Shown here: positions 25,301 to 31,612 of the stretch, in pieces | Position numbering within the stretch: position 1 is the stretch's first letter | Layout: each line of letters begins with the position of its first letter | Notes under the pieces: model-generated | Seen by the model: only the letters and a program-made list of their open reading frames with translations | What the model was told of the DNA's origin: nothing | Databases searched by the model: none | Origin: a virus | DNA length: 34,925 bases | IMG/VR virus record: IMGVR_UViG_3300027977_000105 | Location: 1-34,925 of that record | Strand: one strand, 5' to 3' | Position numbers and translations under genes: made by a program

Positions 25301-28300
25301 GGTGGATTAATAGGCTCTGTAGGAAGTCTTATTGGAGTATTTGCTGGATTGTATGTAGGGTTAGCTACAGTAGCTGTAGGGTATTCATTCTTGCAAGAGC
25401 TATTTGCTAAGAAACCATTAAGTGCAATATTTTCAAAAAGCAGTGATACATTTGCAACATTAGATTTCTTTACTAGCAGATTTCAAAAATTAGGTAAAGT
25501 TGTTGTAGAATTTTCAGAAAAAGCCTTTACTTACATAGGTGAAAAACTAGCAGTAGCATTAGGCTACGCATTAGTTAAAACTATTAACTTAGGTACGGCA
25601 TTTGTTAGATTAAGAGCTCAATGGGCAGCTTTCTTAATACTTTACAACACAGATAAACCAGCTGCAATTGATAAGCTAGGCACTAAGCTAGATAAGTTGT
25701 TTGAGCCTATAGGTAAGTTAGGTGAAGCTATTGGTAAATTTATTGTATTAGCCTTTAGAGCAATAGCTGTGGTATTTAGGTTAGGCTTTGCTTTGATTAG
25801 CTTAAAAGGTCTTTTAGTTATAACTGCAATAACAACAGCTGTAGTAGCATTATCAGCAGCTTTTGGTGATTCTGAAAGCTATGTAACTAATTTTGGAAGA
25901 TCACTTAACAGCTTATTTGGAATCAAAAATACACTATCAGTTGAAATACAAACCACGGAAGCACTTAATAAGATTCGTGTGTTAGATGGTATATTAGATA
26001 AAACTACAGGCAAACCTATTAAATTAGACTTTACACAAGCACTTAAAGAGATTGACTTTGCTGCTTTAAGCGACAAAGAAGGATCTTATTTAGCTGAAAT
26101 GAGTAAAGCAAATATTGAACGTATTAAACAACTTAATAGTATATCTAAAGAAAATGAAGGCTTAACTGAAGCTCAATTAGCTGAATTGAAAACGCTAGTA
26201 AGTAATCAAGCAAAGATATTGCGTGAAGCGCCTAAGTTTAGTACACCTAAAACGTTTGAAGAGATTGGTAGTAGATTAAAAATAGCTCTAGAAGATTCAC
26301 AAACAGGCTTCTGGAAAGGTGTTGGGAGAGTTACAAGTAATGTTGTCGGATTCTTTAACAGCGATGCTAGAAACGTAACTGCAGCAATTGCTAAAGATAC
26401 TTTATTAGCTTCTGAAGAAATAATTCCAGTTGATAATATTAATGCTCAAATTAGCGTGTTAGAAGCTAAGATGAAAAAAGACTTGAGTAATGTTGACATA
26501 ATCCCTGAAACAGGCTTCTTTGTAACTACTCGAAAATTTGCAACACTATGGGGTAAAACATTAGATGATTTATATAATGTTGCTGCTACTGCGACAAGAG
26601 AGAAAGTATTTCCAGATGCTTTAAATAAAACATTATCAGCTAAATTAACGCCAGCTTTAGAATTTCTTGAAGCTGCTGAGCCTGTATTAGGTAAAGACGA
26701 TAAAGTATTTAAAGGTGTAAAGGATAATTACTTTGAGCTTATAAGACTGATTGAGAAGCACAATAAGCTAACTGATAGCGATTCAGCTACAGGGTTACGT
26801 AGTAAAGATGTTATCGAGCAGCGTACAGTAGCTTTACTGAATCAAGTTGAAGCTGTTAGGCAATTAGCCTTAGAGCAAACACGTAGAGCTAACTCTGTTA
26901 GAAATGTTGTTAATAAAGAAAAGGCAGATGGTAATTATTCACCTTCAGCACCTATTGATGAAAATGCATTTGGTACTAGTATTGCTAGAAACTCATTATT
27001 AGCTTCGCAAGGACTTGCTAAATATCAAGAACAACTACCAGGTGTAGCTAAAGGTTTAATTGGAATCACCAAGGCTGGACTTGATTTTGGTACTAAAATG
27101 CTTACAGAAGCAAATTCTTTTGATGAGTATACTAAAAACATATCATTGTCTTTAGAGAATATTTCAACGCTTTCAACACAAAATATATTAATAGCGTTTA
27201 ATAAAGATAGTGAAAAGACTCTTAAACAATTGCAGAAAATACGTATAGACTCAGCTGAAGGTTTTGTTTATAGATTAAGGATGGTAGGTAATAAAGAAAT
27301 TGTTAAAAACTTAGCAGAAATAGCTAAGTCATTCTTATTTATAGGATCAGCGTCAAGTAAAGTTTTAAGCGCTTTTGAAGGTTTAACCCAAACGAATCTT
27401 AACAATTTACTTAAAATAGACCCTGTTGCATTTTCAAAATTAGCTAGACTTACGAAAGATCTAGACAACACTAGAGCAATCTTAGCAGATACAGCTGTAT
27501 TAGACCCTAGAAGAAATGATAGAGCACGTGCAGTAAGTAACGCGGAAGAAGCTGTAAGGCAATATCGTTTAGAATTAGTTCCAAGATTTGCTGAATTGTC
27601 TGAAGGGGACTTACAAACTAGAATTGATAAGTTAAATATCTCTACAGAAGTTAAGGTAACAGATTTTAATTTTGATAATCAAGCAGCACTAAGTAAGTCA
27701 ATAGAGTACGTTGAAAATTTAAATAAACAGTTAGCAGAAACGCGTGCAGGAAATAAAAACGGTATTTATAACGATAAGGTTAAATCTCAAATAATTGATA
27801 TTGAAATTGCAATGGAAGCGTTAGCTAAGACTATTAACTTAATTCCTAAAATTAAAGATAGTAGCAAAGAAACCGCTAAAACGTGGATAGAAACATTTAA
27901 TGAATCGTTTAGTAAAATAGGTTTAAACTTTGATGCTAATGCTTTTGCTAAACTAACTGATCAAGGTAAGATTGCAATTGTTACTTTACAAAAAGAAGCT
28001 GGAACATTATGGGCAAAAATTCAATCTAAGAAATATAAGAGTGAAGATAAGTTTAAATTCTTAAAAGACTTAAATGAAATTCAAGTTAAAGTCGAAGACG
28101 TTTCTAAAGATTGGAAAGAGTTATTTAATGATAAATTTACAAGAGTAGGCTTAAGTGTTGATGTAAATGATTATGCTGCAATGGGTAATGATGCTAGACT
28201 AGCTGTGCTAGAGTTGCAAGAACGTGCAGATGAAATTAATAAGCTAATGAATCAAATTGGTTTAACTTCAACACAAAAAGTAGATTTCCAAGCTAATTTA

Positions 28301-30154
28301 AATGGACTTAATAAGCAAGCTGAGCAATTAAAACCTAAGCTAGAAGAAATTGATAATAGTTTAGAAGCATTGACTAATAATTACGCTAATATATTAGAAG
28401 GCTTTGCATTCAGCAACTTAGCGCCTATTAGTCCTGAAGCTCTTGCAGATATGAATAAAATATTAGCTATCGAGAAACAAATACGAGAGCTAAAAGCTAA
28501 ACCAGTACCTTCAGAAGCAGATGCAAAATTACTTGCAGATGCTAATGATAGTCTCAAAGTTGAACGTGAAATTTTTGCGTTGAAAAATGGTACATTTGGT
28601 AAAGCATCAGATTCAGCTAGCGCAGCAGGTGTAGATATACTTAAAGCACCTATTGATCAGCTTCGTACTATTGGTCAAAATCAATTATCTTTAGATTTTG
28701 CTAAAGCGGATTTAGATGGGTTAAATTTTGCTGAAGTATCACCAGAGGTCATTGAGCAGTTAAGATTGCGTTGGTCAAGTTTAAATGATACACTAAAAGC
28801 TTCAATAGAAGCGGCATTACCACAAGATTTATACTCTTCAACCACTAGAAAGCTTAAAGACACTGGTATAAGTTTTACTGACAGTTTAAAGAAAGCTACA
28901 GATATTCAGATACTTGAAATTCAAGGGCTTAATGGAAAACTAGCAGATGCGCTTAAAATAACCAATAATGTAGATGTTGAGTCTAGTGCAAGACAATCAG
29001 CTCAAAAACTAGTAGAGGAATATCAACGTGAAATTCAATTAAAGATAGATGAAATACAAACACCTGCAGCAGAACAAGCAGGAAGGTCATTTGCTGAAAA
29101 CGTCAAGAATAACTTTACTTCAGGACTTCAAGCAGTATTAAGTTCTGAGAAGAAATTTAAAGATGTTATATATGATTTCGCACTAAACTTTGCTAAAAAT
29201 GTTACTGACACTGTAGCTGCAGGCTTTGCAAAAGGCTTATTCGGTGAAGGTAAAGGCAGTATTATGGGTTGGTTAGAAGGGCTAGGAAGAGATCTCTTTG
29301 GAGGTGCTGCTAATGTCGGTGCAGATGGCTCTACAGCTTTAAAGGCATTGTATGTAAGAATGGTAGGTAAAGACCCTGTAACAGGCGCTGTATTTGGTGA
29401 TGGTAATGATCCAGTCACTGATTCTAATAAAGGCATTTTAGGTGGTCTTAAAACTATTTGGGATAAGATCTGGGGTAATACTGGAGAAGACTCTTCAGGA
29501 TCACCTTATGAAATGTTACCAGATCATGTACCTTCTGAAATATCTGAACCTATTGTAGATACTTTAAATCAAAATCTAATTGAACAAACTGCAAGTGATC
29601 GTAGCGTATTTGGTGAAATTGGAAACATTTTTACTAAAGGGCTTGAGAGCTTAGGTGGTTTATTTCAAGGGCTATTTAGCGGAGGCGGTGCTGGTGGTAT
29701 TGTAGATAGCATCAAAAACTTTGATATTGGTGCAATATTTAGTGGTGTAATTGGATTCCTTGGCTTTGCTAAAGGTGGCTCTGTCAATGGCAGAGTTAGT
29801 GGTCTTGGGCATGGTACTAGCGACAGTATACCTGCAAGACTCTCTAATGGTGAGTACGTTGTAAACGCTAGAGCAGCTAAAATGAATATGGGATTATTAA
29901 ATGCAATTAATTATAATAAACCTGTAGGGTTTGCTACTGGCGGTTTAGTAGGTGGTGTTTCACCTGTTGTAGTAGAAACAAGAAACAAATCTATGGGACT
30001 TACTCAAAATTCAGCTAAACAAGAGCAAGTATTTAATATTAATGTAACTGGTGATATTTCTAGACAAACACGTCAAGAAATTCAACAAATGATTCCTATG
30101 ATTACTATGGGTGTAAATGCAACCAATAGAGAATCAGGAGTAACAAGAAGATAA
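19301..30154 (+). CDS. Giant tape measure protein
   Basis: A 3617-residue protein that sets tail length and probably helps DNA cross the envelope. Residues about 193-270 hold the lambda-type N-terminal tape measure domain (S-T-T-A-G-L-I-Q-F-S-Q-G-L, then L-R-G-E-E-L-N-S-V, and I-G-E-L-R-G-L-A-Q-E-G-K). The middle has four copies of a roughly 196-residue unit between about 720 and 1440, one copy shortened. Several strongly hydrophobic stretches (about 1560-1770, 1960-2030 and 2160-2190) could be membrane segments. The C-terminus (3488-3530) carries the usual F-A-K-G-G-S-V, G-T-S-D-S-I-P-A-R-L-S-N-G-E-Y-V-V-N-A. No peptidase or lysozyme motif was seen. By the rule of about 0.15 nm per residue the tail would be roughly 540 nm. 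No good ribosome site is seen (AAAGGG lies close by), which fits coupling to the previous gene. Confidence 0.92.
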   Translation: MSGILIDVDVDSKKSEKDLININKNLIQLSKSTELLNSSFTKAFKNNFNFNKSTSEIKSQTNALKAMGTVGFNSFNQIGSGAAKSASAVASLGTAIKSAVVGLTAFASAKISFNISDEFTNLNNKLALVARENENLYATQLKLSKLGANTRATLKNTSESYFALARSLDKVNFSQDRILGLTKTVNQSIALSGGSVESTTAGLIQFSQGLAAGALRGEELNSVMEQIPALAKNIAKGMGVTIGELRGLAQEGKVTTDVIAKALEKTSKAIDAEFNKTAITIRQSGVLLKDAFNQLFYEIGRSISGAQNGSNLAIYISSLSKSIATFATDAGKNLEVAKQVFSNYINLVNRYSKTSFIFNAALSSAGGIANLSGYGKQYSAIKKIIDLIDRFKDKDNVVGIKETATENAAKFLETFKNLGQVILAVGRVLGSVFDNIVYKLGLATLALTSFKQDLIIVSKATLFKIDSNIGAFTRPLQRAIEGFTDAITLNRVFRTEFERSIAALANSKDLVSLRKNLDNVSEALDNRNFKGFSGIGLEIEKIATKGLFKGESFLTKLGLVEPKLLRISNINYAGIISSFKTLAATIKILFTDVIATRFSEPIARIYTFVATLATAYKTAIIAAFVNGDATETGVEIAKWVKDQVEQIKEAIVYNFKGAGEATALSVLGFFGKGLAAMSAGITTLLKVVLGFIREINIDDLLVNLFDGIANFFSSNQANKLGDSIAAGISKSINDRLSLGKILLQTLASINLSGLIFSMTAAFVSVFTFVFKTLTATIATLAKDLSLTEIIVNAFSKFDNLVSLINFNSAGKVIGEAFRDLFLIVKSATDEITSTLFTIDLNIVFNTFVNSINKLWTKLISFIQGLLQGALDINVFEILFSGNFSLTGFVTSKIAKVFNEVSNMLASAAKALSSDAADTLSKSIAKAIAGIEILETDLELLFVKLFKKLDFSKFAVSLINLISSVFNFVAKTLSRIIENSFEAYPVSKLFDLLFSGIFAVLNKFDGVAIGKSIGRLFSSLFDSVKSTAPDLDLFTFDVQAIFNKSKEAIKLAIDKIKGFLKGVVIGTLKLNFFEEFLYLNFNDLEAIKAKLSSIITPVKSLTNSFKTLVDSLKDTIEGFKEFGNLIVEKLKAISFKSIGIFLGRNLREALLFAVSSISAISDEIAPNKIFNTVVSILNGISERIQSFAKGFAIGALDLNFFDKFLLINFNNLNGVKRKIVDIINEVRKFFDSVTNVFSSKGAKELSKNIAKELGNSIKGKISFIQDVVDLFEKINFSKLGVSVVKAFSSMLKFVNNTLQQTIKQVFGNLDLTDVSVKFLKELQKLVKSINTYDIGKALGQLFYTIKTQLSELFSDNTFSFNSDAVIRQFDKLYQIVLKKLKDFAKGFIVGSKNLNIFQEFFVINYEFFKPVIDFTRKVIATLKSLFITRDKFNLFEGIFSINDKIVDTIKNVFNQVTGSVTILDSVKEYIKAFAEKINYYFWLIYDKVVGRSYWPDLIDGIISETDRLDSVVDYFVSFKNKLTSMFKDLSINNFTIDLSFLKDTNIDLEKFAIKAGAVITSLWLSLVNNSANFTAILAVNLVSSIISALDSVKPQAVAATVKFLGDVAAEIASSLIKSLYSLIGTVTTFSSAFIAEFLSQFGTIGKLIGGVFEALPESLKTIVGLSIASLFGVFGKDIKKLANKHILKPLLKSIGDIFKNNKLFSNLIMGSSGVTAGLGVALISMIKGDSTLATVTNGIGAALLVNMFTGGTVLNKLMKDIAKTLKTAIFGATKETNDSEKGKGLIDSWLVQPLKDGFEAIKPTLKAMFKSIFKFLGTLFDYLPEGETKDIAKAIVKDLMKIPETIKANFNQYNKGKINLKDLFFKTGKANVDVFGDGQSSKQPKTKNTPQFDGFDFGKDDTFKKSTDKISSNADFVIASLKSKFKALTGNLSALFVDLYKRINIRVREILSFVFNGFSTFFTDLAGLLRLKTRSLLAIIAGISIVFASFNASAATGDSAVGGLIGSVGSLIGVFAGLYVGLATVAVGYSFLQELFAKKPLSAIFSKSSDTFATLDFFTSRFQKLGKVVVEFSEKAFTYIGEKLAVALGYALVKTINLGTAFVRLRAQWAAFLILYNTDKPAAIDKLGTKLDKLFEPIGKLGEAIGKFIVLAFRAIAVVFRLGFALISLKGLLVITAITTAVVALSAAFGDSESYVTNFGRSLNSLFGIKNTLSVEIQTTEALNKIRVLDGILDKTTGKPIKLDFTQALKEIDFAALSDKEGSYLAEMSKANIERIKQLNSISKENEGLTEAQLAELKTLVSNQAKILREAPKFSTPKTFEEIGSRLKIALEDSQTGFWKGVGRVTSNVVGFFNSDARNVTAAIAKDTLLASEEIIPVDNINAQISVLEAKMKKDLSNVDIIPETGFFVTTRKFATLWGKTLDDLYNVAATATREKVFPDALNKTLSAKLTPALEFLEAAEPVLGKDDKVFKGVKDNYFELIRLIEKHNKLTDSDSATGLRSKDVIEQRTVALLNQVEAVRQLALEQTRRANSVRNVVNKEKADGNYSPSAPIDENAFGTSIARNSLLASQGLAKYQEQLPGVAKGLIGITKAGLDFGTKMLTEANSFDEYTKNISLSLENISTLSTQNILIAFNKDSEKTLKQLQKIRIDSAEGFVYRLRMVGNKEIVKNLAEIAKSFLFIGSASSKVLSAFEGLTQTNLNNLLKIDPVAFSKLARLTKDLDNTRAILADTAVLDPRRNDRARAVSNAEEAVRQYRLELVPRFAELSEGDLQTRIDKLNISTEVKVTDFNFDNQAALSKSIEYVENLNKQLAETRAGNKNGIYNDKVKSQIIDIEIAMEALAKTINLIPKIKDSSKETAKTWIETFNESFSKIGLNFDANAFAKLTDQGKIAIVTLQKEAGTLWAKIQSKKYKSEDKFKFLKDLNEIQVKVEDVSKDWKELFNDKFTRVGLSVDVNDYAAMGNDARLAVLELQERADEINKLMNQIGLTSTQKVDFQANLNGLNKQAEQLKPKLEEIDNSLEALTNNYANILEGFAFSNLAPISPEALADMNKILAIEKQIRELKAKPVPSEADAKLLADANDSLKVEREIFALKNGTFGKASDSASAAGVDILKAPIDQLRTIGQNQLSLDFAKADLDGLNFAEVSPEVIEQLRLRWSSLNDTLKASIEAALPQDLYSSTTRKLKDTGISFTDSLKKATDIQILEIQGLNGKLADALKITNNVDVESSARQSAQKLVEEYQREIQLKIDEIQTPAAEQAGRSFAENVKNNFTSGLQAVLSSEKKFKDVIYDFALNFAKNVTDTVAAGFAKGLFGEGKGSIMGWLEGLGRDLFGGAANVGADGSTALKALYVRMVGKDPVTGAVFGDGNDPVTDSNKGILGGLKTIWDKIWGNTGEDSSGSPYEMLPDHVPSEISEPIVDTLNQNLIEQTASDRSVFGEIGNIFTKGLESLGGLFQGLFSGGGAGGIVDSIKNFDIGAIFSGVIGFLGFAKGGSVNGRVSGLGHGTSDSIPARLSNGEYVVNARAAKMNMGLLNAINYNKPVGFATGGLVGGVSPVVVETRNKSMGLTQNSAKQEQVFNINVTGDISRQTRQEIQQMIPMITMGVNATNRESGVTRR
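21458..23620 (+). repeat. Four diverged in-frame repeat units in the tape measure gene
   Basis: Two anchor motifs recur together. A G-x-x-x-G motif lies at residues 810, 1009, 1138 and 1334. A K/Q-G-x-x-x-G ... L/I-N-x-F motif has its second Gly at 868, 1065, 1193 and 1389. Spacings are 197-199, 128-129 and 196 residues, so the third unit lacks about 67 residues. The full units begin with L-S-K-x-I-A or L-G-D-S-I-A at about 21458, 22055 and 23030. The repeats are seen in protein but are weak in DNA, so the duplications are old. Confidence 0.75.
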
Positions 30155-30157
30155 CGG

Positions 30158-30184
30158 AAGCGCCTAGTGTAAAAGCTAGGCGTT
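30158..30184 (+). terminator. Terminator-like hairpin after the tape measure gene
   Basis: CGCCTAG (30161-30167) and CTAGGCG (30176-30182) form a perfect 7-bp stem with an 8-base loop, extended by a G-U and an A-T pair. It lies seven bases after the stop and is followed by TTATTCGTTTAT, a T-rich but broken run. It fits a partial intrinsic terminator separating the tape measure from the tail tip genes. Confidence 0.6.
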
Positions 30185-30227
30185 ATTCGTTTATGTCCTA
30201 GTGACAATGTAACATATTATGTGCCTT

Positions 30228-30342
30228 CTCGCCAAAAATTTTTGGGCGGGTGATACCGAAGGCAGGAAAAAATTTTTTCGTGGGCGTTTCAAATGATACT
30301 CCAACAATACTCTGAATAGTAACGCGAGCAATTTTTCGCAGA
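30228..30342 (+). repeat. Non-coding element B (right copy), related to element A at 18823-18937
   Basis: The 244-base gap from 30155 to 30398 holds a terminator-like hairpin, then this element, then a 56-base leader. The element keeps the same order and spacing of blocks as element A. Here an outer stem GCCTTC/GAAGGC (30223-30228 with 30258-30263) encloses an inner CGCC/GGCG hairpin with a loop of A and T tracts. Element A lacks the outer stem. GTTTCAAATGATACTC lies at 30286-30301. It is not a tRNA despite the T-loop-like GTTTCAAAT. A TATAAT at 30375-30380 lies downstream without a convincing -35. Confidence 0.7.
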
Positions 30343-30398
30343 TTTTCATTCGGGCGGAGTAGACACCACGTACTTATAATATTAAGAAGGAGAAGATT

Positions 30399-31013
30399 AT
30401 GTATGGAGTTTTAAAAAGCAGTACAAACACAGGTAATGACAATGAATTGCTTTTTGTATTTTCAACACCTCTTGATATAGTATCTAATCAGCCAGCATAT
30501 AGATCAGACACAATGAGTTTGAAAACAAGAGTTAGTAGTCAAAACGTACAAAGATGGGAAATTGAAGCGCAGATTGCAGAAACAAATGATTCACCAAATG
30601 TATTAGTTCACTCTACTGAAAAAGGCTTGAGTGAAATTTTTCACATAAGAATGCCTCAAGTTTATAGAAGCGCACCAGTACCTGAAAATTTAACATTGAC
30701 AACGACGTCTGTTAAACAGATTGGAAGCCGTAATATTGATATCGCAGGTCTTAATGGTAATGATATTTCAGGTCAATTCATTAATTTTGCAGGTAATTCT
30801 AAAGTTTACTTAGTTACAAGTATTGGAACAAACGGGGCTAATGCAACTATTACACCACCCTTGCTTACAGCTATTGCGCAAAATGCTAGTATTATTTATG
30901 GTAACAAAACAACAATGGCGGCAAGATATGATGCTAATACTGTTTTAGGTATTAAATATTCAGACGGTATCCTTGTGAATCAAGGCTCTATGAAGTTTAT
31001 AGAGGCACTATAA
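30399..31013 (+). CDS. Minor tail protein, distal-tail position
   Basis: A 204-residue protein, first gene after the tape measure, with an AGAAGGAG site. The N-terminal half is beta-rich (W-E-I-E-A-Q-I-A). The C-terminal half has D-I-A-G-L-N-G-N-D-I-S-G-Q-F-I-N-F and K-V-Y-L-V-T-S, then I-T-P-P-L-L-T-A-I, a layout seen in minor tail proteins of siphophages that form the tail-tip ring. A Dit-like role is inferred from position; the sequence has no diagnostic motif that I can name. Its stop overlaps the next ATG (TAATG). Confidence 0.65.
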   Translation: MYGVLKSSTNTGNDNELLFVFSTPLDIVSNQPAYRSDTMSLKTRVSSQNVQRWEIEAQIAETNDSPNVLVHSTEKGLSEIFHIRMPQVYRSAPVPENLTLTTTSVKQIGSRNIDIAGLNGNDISGQFINFAGNSKVYLVTSIGTNGANATITPPLLTAIAQNASIIYGNKTTMAARYDANTVLGIKYSDGILVNQGSMKFIEAL

Positions 31014-31612
31014 TGAAAAAATATTCAAACAATGTGAGTCAAGTCATAGGGTTACCTAACTTGTCATTTTTCTATTTAGTGCAAATTGAGTTTAGTGACG
31101 GTACAGTAAGGCATACAAGCACACCTCATAATATTGATGTTAATGGCTTAGGTCTATTTATAGCTGACAACAACCTAAAAAATATTGAAGCGCCTAAATT
31201 ATCATCAGTAGTTGACAGAGAAACATATAAGATAACATATTCAGATAATAGTCAAGAATTACGTACTAAGTTTGATGAAGGTATTGTAGGTACACCTGTA
31301 ACAGTGTATATTGGTCTGTATAATAATAGTACAGCACCTATTGGTGGTGTTGGCGTAGGACAGCCCTTTACAAGTCTAGCTGATTTAATTATCGCTTACA
31401 AGGGAGTAATTGATACACATGGTTATAGCGTTGATGTTGATTCTGAAATTACAGCATTATTAGAATGCTCTTCACCAATGGCTAGCTTAGAACTAACTAA
31501 ACCATTTTACACTTCGCGTGATTCAATGCGACAAGTTAACGCCACTGATACTTCATTTGATGATGTATATAGTGGATCTAAAGAAATTACTTTACTTTGG
31601 GGGAAAAAATAA
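31013..31612 (+). CDS. Minor tail protein, tail-tip hub component
   Basis: A 199-residue protein coupled to both neighbours by TAATG overlaps. It has L-V-Q-I-E-F-S-D-G-T-V-R-H-T, then repeated beta strands (T-Y-K-I-T-Y-S-D, T-V-Y-I-G-L-Y), and ends in R-Q-V-N-A-T-D-T-S-F-D, with I-T-L-L-W-G last. This pattern is known from small proteins upstream of J-like tip genes in many siphophages (DUF2163-like or lambda gpL-like position). The exact family cannot be fixed by eye. A role in closing the tube around the tape measure tip is likely. Confidence 0.65.
   Translation: MKKYSNNVSQVIGLPNLSFFYLVQIEFSDGTVRHTSTPHNIDVNGLGLFIADNNLKNIEAPKLSSVVDRETYKITYSDNSQELRTKFDEGIVGTPVTVYIGLYNNSTAPIGGVGVGQPFTSLADLIIAYKGVIDTHGYSVDVDSEITALLECSSPMASLELTKPFYTSRDSMRQVNATDTSFDDVYSGSKEITLLWGKK

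Noticed and set aside
30281-30305. tRNA-like T-loop (GTTTCAAAT) in element B
   Set aside because: No acceptor stem, D-arm or anticodon arm can be drawn around it, and element A shows the same block without tRNA context.
18823-30342. CRISPR array or long terminal repeats
   Set aside because: Only two diverged copies 11.4 kb apart, with coding DNA between them, and no spacers.
30375-30380. TATAAT as a sigma70 promoter for the tail tip genes
   Set aside because: No acceptable -35 hexamer lies 16-18 bases upstream, and TATAAT is frequent by chance in this composition.
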